A stretch of 64,000 nucleotides of DNA, taken from the NCBI RefSeq assembly GCF_036511935.1, contig NZ_AP028878.1:2666001-2730000 (forward strand), in the 5' to 3' direction. Below are positions 9,535 through 18,373 of the stretch, in pieces. The notes beneath the pieces were generated by a model. It saw only the letters and a list, made by a program, of their open reading frames with translations, was not told the origin of the DNA and ran no database searches. Source of the DNA: Marinobacter nanhaiticus D15-8W. GTDB taxonomy: Bacteria > Pseudomonadota > Gammaproteobacteria > Pseudomonadales > Oleiphilaceae. A program made the translations under genes and the position numbers. How positions within the stretch are numbered: the first letter of the stretch is position 1; every line of letters begins with the position of its first letter.

Positions 9535-10662
9535 ATGACCAGTGTCACCGAAGCCGTCGAACCTCCAAGCCATTTCAGCGCGCTCAATACGAGGGTTTGG
9601 GCCAACGGGCGGCACCTGGTCCGCTGCGTGCGTGTGATCGAGGAAACCTGGGACGTGAAGACGTTCTGCTTCAACGCCGAACAGTCCATCATGTTTTTCT
9701 TCAAGCCAGGTCAATTCGTAACACTTGAGCTTGAAATCGATGGCGAAAAGATCATGCGCTCTTACACGATCTCCAGCTCACCGTCTGTGCCTTACAGTTT
9801 CTCGATTACCGTAAAACGGGTGCCCGGAGGACATGTATCTAACTGGTTGCATGACAATCTGAAAGTTCAGGACGAGCTCGCGGTGCACGGACCGGTTGGC
9901 AACTTCAACTGTATCGACCACACCTCTGAGAAAGTACTGCTGCTCTCCGGCGGGGTCGGCATCACCCCGATGATGTCCATGGCACGATGGCACTTCGATA
10001 CCAATGCCGAAATCGATATCACGTTCATACACAGCGCCCGCACGCCCAGAGATGTCATCTTCCAGCGCGAGCTGGAACACATGTGCTCACGCATCCCCAA
10101 CTTCAATCTCAGCGTTATATGCGAGCGCACCGACATAGGGCAGGCCTGGAACGGCTACCGGGGTTACCTGGACGAGGCCAAACTGAAGATGATTGCTCCG
10201 GATTATCTGACTCGCCGCATCTTCTGTTGCGGCCCGACACCCTATATGCGTGCGATAAGGAACGTCCTTATCGAAAACGGGTTCGATCTGTCGAACTATC
10301 ACGAGGAATCGTTCGGGGCGACACCGGCTACGGTGACCCAGGATGTCCTGGAGCAGGCCGAGCTGGCCGAGAAGCAGGCGGAGGAAGTCAAGGATGCTGA
10401 CACGTACACCGTCGACTTCGCGGCGTCAGGCAAGAGTATCCAGGTCCTTCCCGGCGAAACCGTCCATGCTGCCGCCAGCCGTTTGGGCCTGAACATCCCC
10501 AAAGCCTGTGGGGTGGGAATATGCGGTACCTGCAAAGTGCTCAAGACATCCGGTGAAGTCGACATCCAGCACAATGGCGGCATTACAGAGGATGACCTTG
10601 TGGAAGGGTACATACTGTCCTGTTGCAGCACCCCGCTGTCCAACATCACCATCGAAGGTTGA
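9535..10662 (+). CDS. gbcB: Glycine betaine monooxygenase, ferredoxin reductase subunit
   Basis: The 375-residue protein carries an FAD domain (RSYTISSSP near residue 75), an NAD(P) domain (LLLSGGVGITPMMSMA near residue 140) and a C-terminal plant-type [2Fe-2S] domain with cysteines in ACGVGICGTC and SCCS. It passes electrons from NAD(P)H to the GbcA Rieske centre. The ATG at 9535 is chosen because GGAG lies nine bases before it and the product is close to the known GbcB length. The open frame extends upstream to 9481. A good terminator follows at 10715. Confidence 0.94.
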   Translation: MTSVTEAVEPPSHFSALNTRVWANGRHLVRCVRVIEETWDVKTFCFNAEQSIMFFFKPGQFVTLELEIDGEKIMRSYTISSSPSVPYSFSITVKRVPGGHVSNWLHDNLKVQDELAVHGPVGNFNCIDHTSEKVLLLSGGVGITPMMSMARWHFDTNAEIDITFIHSARTPRDVIFQRELEHMCSRIPNFNLSVICERTDIGQAWNGYRGYLDEAKLKMIAPDYLTRRIFCCGPTPYMRAIRNVLIENGFDLSNYHEESFGATPATVTQDVLEQAELAEKQAEEVKDADTYTVDFAASGKSIQVLPGETVHAAASRLGLNIPKACGVGICGTCKVLKTSGEVDIQHNGGITEDDLVEGYILSCCSTPLSNITIEG

Positions 10663-11129
10663 GCGACCTTCGTCTCCAGGGCGAAAGCCGTCCAACTGCA
10701 GGTATGCCGAAATGAGGCGTAACTCTTGGGTTATGCCTATTATTTTTTCATCGGTGTCGTATTTGGACTCGAAGTTGGGGCAGATACGACGTTTTCTGAA
10801 CATAGGCTTGTCCGTAACCGGCCTTAATATGTCTCTTCAACACCTATTGCATGAGTTCGGCGCCCCCTTGCTTCGAATAGCAGCGGATTATTCCAGGCGA
10901 GGCCCCGATTCAATGGAACGGAATTTGCTGAGGCTGACCAGTGGTTTCTGCACCCGAGACCGCAACCTCACTGTTTCAGAATGCACACTCTCGTACTACC
11001 AGGAATGGCCCGGAGGGCGGTGCCAGACTCGTTCGGAGCGACGTGACGTAAGCTGTTGCCAGATTCGATCCGACTAGAGTTCAGCCTCCGCTGATTATAA
11101 AGGACTGAAAACCAGAGAGAGGTAAGTCC
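10663..11129. other. Intergenic region between gbcB and gbdR
   Basis: Apart from the terminator at 10715-10747 it holds an inverted repeat, GTCGTAT (10756-10762) with ATACGAC (10784-10790), which may be regulatory for the downstream gene. An open frame running out of gbcB across this region has no plausible coding features, and I see no other gene. Confidence 0.4.
10715..10747 (+). terminator. Rho-independent terminator after gbcB
   Basis: The arms AGGCGTAAC (10715-10723) and GTTATGCCT (10730-10738) form a 9-bp stem with one G-T pair and a 6-base loop, followed within three bases by a run of six T. It lies about 50 bases after the gbcB stop. Confidence 0.75.
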
Positions 11130-12275
11130 ATGAGAGAGAGTACTGTTTCTCGAGAAAGAGCGGTTGGTACAGAACCTTATCGGGTTGGTTTCCTGCTAAT
11201 TAACAATTTCACCCTGGTTGCCCTGGCATCGGCCATCGATCCGCTGCGGATGGCCAACCAGCTTACCAGTTCCGAGCTTTATACCTGGCAGCTCCTGTCC
11301 CGTGATGGCGAGGCGGTCAAGGCCAGCGATGGCATTGCGATTTCGCCGGATGGATCGATCGACGACAAGGGATCATTTGATATCGTTATCGTCGTCGGCG
11401 GTGTCGACATCACACGGAGTTTTGGCGCCAAAGAGGTGCATTGGCTCCAGACACAGGCACACAGGAAGGTCCTGCTGGGCGCCATTTGCACGGGTGCTTA
11501 TGTCCTGGCCAGCGGAGGGTTGCTGGACGGTTACCAATGCAGCGTTCACTGGGAGTGCCTGGCGTCGCTGCAGGAGCGATTTCCCCGGGTGAAATGCAGC
11601 AACCACCTCTATACCCTGGATCGTGATCGCATGACGTGCACCGGCGGTAGCGTTCCCATGGACATGATGCTCAGCATGATCACCCGCCAACATGGCAAGG
11701 CCCTGACCAACGCCGTTTGTGACATGTTCGTCTGCGATCGCGTACGTCCGGACAATGAGTTACAACGCACCCCGCTGCGCCGTTTGCTTGTCACTTCCCA
11801 GCCCAAGCTCGCCGAAGTCACCGAGCTCATGGAGGCGAACCTTGAGGAACCCATAGAGCTTGAGGAACTGGCGAGCTTCGTCGGTATTTCCCGTCGCCAA
11901 CTGGAACGGCTGTTTCTTAAACATCTCAACTGCACGCCATCCCGTTATTACCTGAAGCTCAGACTGGACCGGGCTCGGCAGCTCCTCAAGCAAACCACCT
12001 GTTCGATTATCGAAGTGGCCTCGATGTGTGGTTTCGTATCCGCACCTCATTTCAGCCGGTGCTATCGCAAGTACGTCGGCATTTCACCGAAGGAGGAACG
12101 CACAGCCGTCTGGTCATTCAAGCGAATGGAATCACACAGCGACAGTACCCTTGTGGCGTTGCCTACATCGTCGAACGTGGCATTGCAGATTGCCCGGGCC
12201 GAACCCTCCTACGGATCGGTCAACTTCATGTTCGATCAGCAATCGACCATCCAGGAGCTCGCCGCTTCAGGTTGA
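11130..12275 (+). CDS. gbdR: GbdR-like AraC-family regulator with GATase1 domain
   Basis: The 381-residue protein has an N-terminal DJ-1/PfpI-type amidotransferase-like sensor domain (about residues 15-195, including LGAICTGAYVLASGG) and a C-terminal double helix-turn-helix AraC domain (about 220-320, with ISRRQLERLFLKHL and SMCGFVSAPHFSRCYRKY). This architecture is that of GbdR, which activates gbc, dgc and sox genes in response to glycine betaine or dimethylglycine in Pseudomonas. Its position in the middle of those genes supports the call. GAGAGG lies upstream of the ATG. A strong terminator follows at 12309. A paralogue such as a carnitine or choline regulator is less likely. Confidence 0.88.
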   Translation: MRESTVSRERAVGTEPYRVGFLLINNFTLVALASAIDPLRMANQLTSSELYTWQLLSRDGEAVKASDGIAISPDGSIDDKGSFDIVIVVGGVDITRSFGAKEVHWLQTQAHRKVLLGAICTGAYVLASGGLLDGYQCSVHWECLASLQERFPRVKCSNHLYTLDRDRMTCTGGSVPMDMMLSMITRQHGKALTNAVCDMFVCDRVRPDNELQRTPLRRLLVTSQPKLAEVTELMEANLEEPIELEELASFVGISRRQLERLFLKHLNCTPSRYYLKLRLDRARQLLKQTTCSIIEVASMCGFVSAPHFSRCYRKYVGISPKEERTAVWSFKRMESHSDSTLVALPTSSNVALQIARAEPSYGSVNFMFDQQSTIQELAASG

Positions 12276-12308
12276 TCGCCGGACGCGCATACAGCTCCCG
12301 CTTTCCAG

Positions 12309-12341
12309 GCCCGTGAGTCGCCGTCGATCACGGGCTTTTTT
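12309..12341 (+). terminator. Rho-independent terminator after gbdR
   Basis: A perfect stem GCCCGTGA (12309-12316) and TCACGGGC (12328-12335) with an 11-base loop is followed directly by six T. It ends the gbdR transcript. Confidence 0.85.
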
Positions 12342-12348
12342 GTGGTTT

Positions 12349-12554
12349 ATCCCGGATTAGCGCGACGGGGAGGCCGGGAGTCCCCCGCACGAGTCGTAAG
12401 ACCATGGGCACCTTCGGCGCCTCAGAAGCTGAAGCATCTGCTACATGCCCGAGTTATCTGAAAAATGTAGCCGACGCTTCAGCTTCGGAGCAGCCCGGCG
12501 GGCTGCCCATTCCCGGAATGCTTTCCGTTATAAAGATTCCCGCTAATCCGCGAT
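12349..12554. repeat. MITE-like element with 17-bp terminal inverted repeats
   Basis: The ends ATCCCGGATTAGCGCGA (12349-12365) and, read on the other strand, ATCGCGGATTAGCGGGA (12538-12554) match at 15 of 17 positions. Inside are nested foldbacks: GAAGCTGAAGC (12425-12435) with GCTTCAGCTTC (12476-12486), CTACAT (12441) with ATGTAG (12465), and GCAGCCC/GGGCTGC (12490-12506). There is no coding capacity. About 206 bp with terminal inverted repeats fits a non-autonomous mobile element. No clear target-site duplication is visible. Confidence 0.6.
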
Positions 12555-12763
12555 GAACCTTTTTTGTGGATGACTCAAAGCCGGTTTGCTGCTCGGTCAG
12601 GCGACTTTATACCGTTATCCCGTTGGGCTACCTCTACTGCCAAAACGGACTGGCTGGTTTAGCGGCTGCCGATTTTGGTGCTCCCGCTGTCGCTTCCAGT
12701 GAATTTGAAGTCACACCCCATGGATACACTTCACCTAGATCCAGATAACGACCGGGGTGTCGC

Positions 12764-13741
12764 ATGAACGAAGCCGAATTGCACCAGAACTCAATCATTA
12801 TCGATGGCCTCATCATCGCCAGGTGGGGGCGCGAGCTCTTTGAAGACATGCACCGGGGCGGGCTCACCGCGGCCAATTGCACGGTTTCTGTCTGGGAGGA
12901 TTTCCAGGCGACGGTCGACAACATCGTCCAGGTCAACGAGCTCATCGAAGAGAACAGCGACCTGGTCATCAAGGTCCGGACCACTGAAGACATTCGCAAA
13001 GCCAAAGAGCAGGGCAAGACAGGCATCATCATGGGCTTCCAGAATGCCCACGCCTTTGAGGACCAGCTCGGCTACATCCAGATCTTCAAGGACCTCGGCG
13101 TTGGCGTCGTCCAGATGTGCTACAACACCCAGAATCTCATCGGTACCGGGTGCTACGAACGGGACGGCGGGCTATCGGGATTCGGGCGCGAAGTCGTTGC
13201 CGAAATGAATCGCGTTGGCATCATGTGTGACCTTTCACACGTGGGCAGCAAGACCTCCGAGGAAGTGATCCTCGAGTCCCGCAAACCGGTCTGCTATTCC
13301 CATTGCCTACCTTCAGGTCTTAAGGAGCATCCTCGCAACAAGTCCGATCACGAGCTCAAGTTCATTGCCGAGCGTGGCGGATTTGTCGGCGTCACCATGT
13401 TCACGCCGTTCCTGAAGAAGGGGCCAGACGCAACCATCGACGACTACGTTGAGGCGATCGCCTACATCGTGGAAATCGTCGGTGAAGACCAGGTGGGTAT
13501 AGGCACTGACTTTACCCAGGGGCAGGACAAGGCGTTCTTCGACTGGCTCACCCACGACAAGGGCTACGCCCGTGAGCTCACACAGTTCGGGAAGATCGTT
13601 AACCCCGAAGGCATCCGCACGGTCGGCGAATTTCCCAACCTGACCGCAGCGCTCCTACGCAACGGATTCTCGGTAGAACTGACGCGCAAGATCATGGGTG
13701 AAAACTGGCTGCGCGTCCTCGGCGATGTATGGGGAGATTAG
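12764..13741 (+). CDS. Membrane dipeptidase-like protein (peptidase M19 family) of the dgc operon
   Basis: The 325-residue protein has the M19 amidohydrolase fold. The metal-site region includes IIDGLIIARWG near the start, MCDLSHVG (about residue 155), YSHC (about 183) and IGTDFTQG (about 246). Family members hydrolyse dipeptides with a binuclear zinc centre. A homologue sits directly before dgcA in Pseudomonas aeruginosa, and its substrate there is not established. Here the next gene starts two bases after its stop, so co-transcription with dgcA and dgcB is likely. The protein lacks a signal peptide and should be cytoplasmic. A first-position Asp replaces the usual H-x-D metal motif near residue 10, so the exact activity is uncertain. 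Confidence 0.85.
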   Translation: MNEAELHQNSIIIDGLIIARWGRELFEDMHRGGLTAANCTVSVWEDFQATVDNIVQVNELIEENSDLVIKVRTTEDIRKAKEQGKTGIIMGFQNAHAFEDQLGYIQIFKDLGVGVVQMCYNTQNLIGTGCYERDGGLSGFGREVVAEMNRVGIMCDLSHVGSKTSEEVILESRKPVCYSHCLPSGLKEHPRNKSDHELKFIAERGGFVGVTMFTPFLKKGPDATIDDYVEAIAYIVEIVGEDQVGIGTDFTQGQDKAFFDWLTHDKGYARELTQFGKIVNPEGIRTVGEFPNLTAALLRNGFSVELTRKIMGENWLRVLGDVWGD

Positions 13742-13743
13742 CC

Positions 13744-14298
13744 ATGACGACACACGCCCCGGAACTGCCTATCGAAGTCGACAGCGAGACCGGTATCTGG
13801 ACCACAGACGCCTTGCCCATGCTCTATGTCCCCCGGCATTTCTTCATCAACAACCACCAGGCCATCGAAGAGGAAATCGGCCCAGATCGTTACGCCGTGA
13901 TTCTCTATAAGGCCGGCTACAAATCGGCCTGGCACTGGTGCGAGAAGGAAGCAACATTACACGGCCTCAGCGGCAGCGATGTATTCGACCATTACATGAA
14001 ACGCCTGTCGCAACGAGGGTGGGGCTTGTTCACCGTTGAATATCTGGACGTCCCACGCGGTCTTGCCAGGGTCCGCCTGGATCATTCGGCTTTCGTCTAT
14101 CACTACGGAAAGGTAGGGCGCAAAGTCGATTACATGTTCACCGGCTGGTTCGCCGGTGCGATGGACCAGATCGCCAGCGCCCTCGGTTATGACATCCGTA
14201 CGCAGGCCGAGCTGACACAAAGCGCTGCGGAGGAAGGCGTGAACCATGGCCTCTTCGACGTAAAGCCGTTGGGGACGCTCACGGCATCACAGCAATAA
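13744..14298 (+). CDS. V4R-like DUF5943-type protein of the dgc operon
   Basis: This 184-residue protein contains CEKEATLHGLSGSDVFDHY and HYGKVGRKVDYMFTGWF, typical of the small conserved protein encoded next to dgcA in betaine-degrading proteobacteria, whose function is not known to me. The ATG at 13744 is used because it lies two bases after the preceding stop with GGGGAG upstream. A longer in-frame start at 13729 would overlap the dipeptidase gene. Its fold resembles the 4-vinyl-reductase ligand-binding domain (family knowledge, moderate certainty). A role in handling dimethylglycine or its demethylase is inferred from position only. Confidence 0.8.
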   Translation: MTTHAPELPIEVDSETGIWTTDALPMLYVPRHFFINNHQAIEEEIGPDRYAVILYKAGYKSAWHWCEKEATLHGLSGSDVFDHYMKRLSQRGWGLFTVEYLDVPRGLARVRLDHSAFVYHYGKVGRKVDYMFTGWFAGAMDQIASALGYDIRTQAELTQSAAEEGVNHGLFDVKPLGTLTASQQ

Positions 14299-14347
14299 CG
14301 CATTCGAATGTCGATGCAACGTCCGGTTGGCAGGCAGGAGCGACACG

Positions 14348-16411
14348 ATGTCCCAGTTTGAAGCACTTTTTCGACCTTTACAGATCAACCAGCTGACCAT
14401 CCGTAATCGTATCGTCAGTACCGCGCATGCCGAGGTCTATGCCACCGATGGCGGGATGACGACCGATCGTTACGTCAAGTATTACGAAGAAAAGGCCAAG
14501 GGCGGTTGCGGCCTCTGTATCTGCGGGGGCTCGAGTGTCGTTTCCATCGACAGCCCACAAAGCTGGTGGAGCTCGGTCAACCTGTCGACGGACCGTATCA
14601 TTCCGCACTTCCAGAATCTGGCGGATGCCGTGCACAAGCATGGCGGCAAGATCATGATACAGATTACCCACATGGGACGCCGCTCTCGGTGGGATGGCGA
14701 AAACTGGCCCAACCTGATGTCACCGTCAGGCATCCGGGAGCCCGTGCACCGGGCCACCTGTAAAACCATCGAGGAAGAGGACATCTGGCGCATCATCGGC
14801 GACTTTGCCCAGGCGGCCCGGCGCGCCAGGGAGGGTGGGCTGGACGGCGTCGAGTTGTCCGCTGTTCATCAGCACATGATCGACCAATTCTGGTCACCAC
14901 GTGTCAACAGGCGTACGGACGAGTGGGGCGGCAGCTTCGAAAACAGAATGCGCTTCGGTATCGAGGTGTTGAAAGCCGTACGCGCCGAAGTGGGTCGTGA
15001 GTTTGCCGTGGGTCTTCGTATCTGCGGTGATGAGTTCCATCCCGATGGTCTGAACCATGAGGACATGAAGCAGATCGCCCGGTATTACAACGATACCGGC
15101 TTGCTGGACTTCTTTGGCGTTGTGGGCTCCGGCTGCGACACCCATAACACCCTGGCAAACGTCATTCCCAACATGTCATTTCCGCCTGAGCCCTTCCTGC
15201 ATCTGGCCGCAGGTATCAAGGAGGTGGTCGACGTCCCCGTTATCCATGCACAGAACATCAAGGATCCCAATCAGGCCCAGCGCATCCTGGAGGCGGGCTA
15301 CGTGGACTTTGTCGGCATGACCCGGGCCCATATCGCCGACCCGCACCTGATCGCGAAGATCAAAATGAACCAGGTCGATCAGATCCGTCAGTGCGTCGGT
15401 GCGAACTACTGTATCGACCGGCAATACCAGGGGCTGGACGTGCTCTGTATCCAGAATGCCGCCACCTCCAGGGAACACCTTGGGTTGCCTCATATTATCG
15501 AGAAAACCGACGGTCCTGTTCGCAAGGTCGTGGTCGTTGGCGGTGGTCCCGGCGGGATGGAAGCTGCGCGCGTTGCTGCTGAGCGCGGCCATGATGTGAC
15601 GCTGATTGAAAAGGCCGGTGAACTTGGCGGCCAGATCACGCTTGCCGCCAAGGCGCCGCAACGTGACCAGATCGCCGGGATCACCCGATGGTACGCATTG
15701 GAACTGGAGCGACTCGGGGTCGACCTCAAGTTCAATCTTGAAGCCGACGCCTCTGTGATCCGCGATTTCCAGCCCGACCTCTGCATCCTGGCGACCGGGG
15801 GCACGCCCTTCATTGAACAGAATCCTGAGTGGGGCTTCGAGGACAATCTGGTCGTTTCGTCCTGGGACATTCTCAGCGGTCGGGTCGAGCCTGGAAAGAA
15901 CGTCCTTGTCTATGACACGATCTGCGAGTTTTCGGGCATGTCCGTAGCGGATTATCTGGCGGCAAAAGGGGCCCAGGTCGAGCTCGTCACCGATGATATC
16001 AAGCCCGGTGTCGGTATCGGTGGAACGACGTTCCCGACCTACTACCGCAGCTTATACGAGCGGGAAGTGATCATGACCTCGGACCTGGTGCTGGAAAAGG
16101 TTTACGCCGAGGGCGACAAGAAGATCGCCGTCCTGGAAAACGAGTACACCGGCAACAGGGAAGAGCGGGTGGTGGACCAGGTCGTCATCGAGAATGGAAC
16201 ACGGCCCAACGAGGCCCTGTACTACGCGTTGAAACCGGGTTCGATCAACAAAGGGCAGATCGACACCGAGGCGCTGTATGCCTGCAAGGCCCAGCCCGCT
16301 CTCGATGAAGCGGGTAGCGGCATGATCCTGTGGCGACTCGGCGATTGCGTCTCCCAGCGGAATACCCACGCAGCGATCTACGATGCGTTGCGCTTGTGCA
16401 AGGACCTCTAG
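14348..16411 (+). CDS. dgcA: Dimethylglycine demethylase subunit A
   Basis: The 687-residue flavoprotein has the old-yellow-enzyme/trimethylamine-dehydrogenase architecture. An N-terminal FMN TIM barrel (about residues 1-350, with QITHMGRRSRWDG near 105) is followed by iron-sulfur cysteines in RQCVGANYCI and LCIQNAA (about 345-370). A C-terminal dinucleotide domain begins KVVVVGGGPGGMEAARVAAE (about 395). It oxidatively demethylates dimethylglycine to sarcosine and hands electrons to DgcB and ETF. GGAG lies seven bases before the ATG at 14348, and the length matches Pseudomonas DgcA. An upstream in-frame start at 14327 is disfavoured. dgcB follows after about 20 bases. Confidence 0.95.
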   Translation: MSQFEALFRPLQINQLTIRNRIVSTAHAEVYATDGGMTTDRYVKYYEEKAKGGCGLCICGGSSVVSIDSPQSWWSSVNLSTDRIIPHFQNLADAVHKHGGKIMIQITHMGRRSRWDGENWPNLMSPSGIREPVHRATCKTIEEEDIWRIIGDFAQAARRAREGGLDGVELSAVHQHMIDQFWSPRVNRRTDEWGGSFENRMRFGIEVLKAVRAEVGREFAVGLRICGDEFHPDGLNHEDMKQIARYYNDTGLLDFFGVVGSGCDTHNTLANVIPNMSFPPEPFLHLAAGIKEVVDVPVIHAQNIKDPNQAQRILEAGYVDFVGMTRAHIADPHLIAKIKMNQVDQIRQCVGANYCIDRQYQGLDVLCIQNAATSREHLGLPHIIEKTDGPVRKVVVVGGGPGGMEAARVAAERGHDVTLIEKAGELGGQITLAAKAPQRDQIAGITRWYALELERLGVDLKFNLEADASVIRDFQPDLCILATGGTPFIEQNPEWGFEDNLVVSSWDILSGRVEPGKNVLVYDTICEFSGMSVADYLAAKGAQVELVTDDIKPGVGIGGTTFPTYYRSLYEREVIMTSDLVLEKVYAEGDKKIAVLENEYTGNREERVVDQVVIENGTRPNEALYYALKPGSINKGQIDTEALYACKAQPALDEAGSGMILWRLGDCVSQRNTHAAIYDALRLCKDL

Positions 16412-16432
16412 CTTCTACCAGTGAGGTACATG

Positions 16433-18373
16433 ATGCTCCCTGATTGGCTGCTTCCAGCGCTGATAACGATCGCCCTTGGTCTTTTTGCCATTGGTGCCAT
16501 CCGTCGTATTCGCCTCTGGCGCGCGGGTCGTCCCGAACCAGTCAACCTGATAGCGGGACTACTGGCCATGCCGCGGCGGTACCTGGTGGATCTGCACCAC
16601 GTGGTAGCGCGTGACAAACCGATGTCCAATACACACGTCGCGACGGCAGGCGGCTTCGTGTTGTCCATGCTGCTCATCATTCCGGTCTATGTATTCGGAC
16701 TCGAAAGTCGGTGGATCACGATTCCGCTTCTGGCATCGACACTCACCATGTTCGTTGGAGCCCTGTTTGTATACCGTCGCCGTCGTCATCCGCCGGCGCG
16801 ACTGTCAAAGGGCCCGTGGATGCGTTTGCCGAAAAATCTCCTCGCGTTTTCCGGCTCGTTCTTTCTACTTACGCTATTGGCGTCCGACGTCCTCCCCGAA
16901 AACCTGGAACACGGGGTTATCGTCAGTGTATTGCTGGTGGGGGTCATCCTCGGCTTGTCAGAGCTGCTTTTCGGCATGGGGTGGGGCGGGCCGATGAAGC
17001 ACGCCTTCGCCGGTGCTTTGCACCTTGCTTTCCATCGGCGCCCGGAGCGCTTTGGCGGCGGGCGATCGACCGGCCTGAAACCCGTCGATCTCGATGGCCC
17101 GTTGGGGGTGGCCAAACCGGCGGACTTCAAATGGAACCAACTGCTCGGCTTCGATGCCTGTGTCCAATGCGGTCGCTGTGAAGCCGTATGCCCGGCCTTT
17201 GCGGCGGGCCAGCCCCTGAACCCGAAGAAGCTGATCCAGGACATGGTCGTTGGCCTGACCGCCGGAAGCGACGCCAACTATGCCGGTAGCCCCTACCCAG
17301 GTATCGACGTCGGTAACGCGCAGGGCAGTCCCCACCAGCCTATCGTGGACGGACTTGTCAACGCCGATACCCTATGGTCCTGCACGACCTGTCGGGCCTG
17401 TGTCGAAGAATGTCCAATGATGATCGAACACGTCGACGCGATCGTCGATATGCGTCGCCACCTGACGCTTGAGCGCGGGAAAACGCCGAATAAAGGCGCT
17501 GAGGTACTGGACAACCTGATCGCCACCGACAATCCCGGGGGCTATGAGCCTGGCAGTCGCATGAACTGGGCCGCAGATCTGGCGTTGCCCTTAATGGCCG
17601 ACAGGCAGGAGGCTGAGGTGCTGTTCTGGGTCAGCGACGGCTGTTTCGATATGCGTAGCCAACGCATTCTAAGGGCGTTCGTCAAGATCCTCAAAGCCGC
17701 CGACGTCGATTTCGCGGTTCTTGGCAACGAGGAATGCGATTCCGGCGATGTTGCCCGACGCCTCGGCGACGACGCGACCTTCCAGATGCTTGCCAAACAC
17801 AATATCGCCACGCTGGGCAGATACCGGTTCCGCCGGATCGTGACCACCGATCCCCATGCCTTCCACGTTCTCAAGAACGAGTACGGCGATTTCGGCGGTC
17901 ACTACGATGTCGCGCACCACAGCACGTTTATCAATGAACTCGTCGCGCAGGGGCGTATCAAGCTGGACCGGATCAAGCGCGGGACCGTTACCTATCATGA
18001 TCCTTGCTATCTCGGTCGCTATAACGGCGAGTACGAGGCTCCTCGCGCATTGCTTGCAGCCCTGGGAATCACAGTCAGCGAAATGGAACGCTCGGGTTAT
18101 CGCTCCCGTTGCTGTGGCGGGGGAGGTGGAGCACCCATAACGGATGTTCCTGGAGAACACCGCATCGCGGATATGCGAGTGAACGATGCCCGGGAGGTAG
18201 AGGCGGATACCATTGCCGTCGCCTGCCAACAGTGCACCGCCATGCTCGAAGGTGTGGTTGAACCGCGACCGGCTATTCACGATGTCGCCGAACTGGTTGC
18301 GGAAGCCCTGGTAGACGAGGTGCTCGAACCCAGCGCCCGGGTAGTCCGCGCCGAGGTAGAGGAGGTGTGCTGA
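16433..18373 (+). CDS. dgcB: Dimethylglycine demethylase subunit B (membrane iron-sulfur protein)
   Basis: The roughly 646-residue protein has N-terminal membrane segments (about residues 5-25 and 75-185). Two 4Fe-4S motifs follow, CVQCGRCEAVCP (about 243) and CTTCRACVEECP (about 320), then CCG-type domains with CYLGRYNGEYEAP and a CCGGGGG motif. The layout is that of a membrane-bound quinone-linked electron carrier and matches DgcB. Three close starts exist (GTG 16421, ATG 16430, ATG 16433). 16433 is preferred because GAGG is six bases upstream and the MLPDWLLPAL N-terminus fits relatives. The stop overlaps the etfA start by one base (TGATG). Confidence 0.94.
   Translation: MLPDWLLPALITIALGLFAIGAIRRIRLWRAGRPEPVNLIAGLLAMPRRYLVDLHHVVARDKPMSNTHVATAGGFVLSMLLIIPVYVFGLESRWITIPLLASTLTMFVGALFVYRRRRHPPARLSKGPWMRLPKNLLAFSGSFFLLTLLASDVLPENLEHGVIVSVLLVGVILGLSELLFGMGWGGPMKHAFAGALHLAFHRRPERFGGGRSTGLKPVDLDGPLGVAKPADFKWNQLLGFDACVQCGRCEAVCPAFAAGQPLNPKKLIQDMVVGLTAGSDANYAGSPYPGIDVGNAQGSPHQPIVDGLVNADTLWSCTTCRACVEECPMMIEHVDAIVDMRRHLTLERGKTPNKGAEVLDNLIATDNPGGYEPGSRMNWAADLALPLMADRQEAEVLFWVSDGCFDMRSQRILRAFVKILKAADVDFAVLGNEECDSGDVARRLGDDATFQMLAKHNIATLGRYRFRRIVTTDPHAFHVLKNEYGDFGGHYDVAHHSTFINELVAQGRIKLDRIKRGTVTYHDPCYLGRYNGEYEAPRALLAALGITVSEMERSGYRSRCCGGGGGAPITDVPGEHRIADMRVNDAREVEADTIAVACQQCTAMLEGVVEPRPAIHDVAELVAEALVDEVLEPSARVVRAEVEEVC

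Noticed and set aside
10508..11077. 189-residue plus-strand frame running out of gbcB
   Set aside because: Its first half is a shadow of gbcB in another frame and it crosses the gbcB terminator; the remainder has no coding character.
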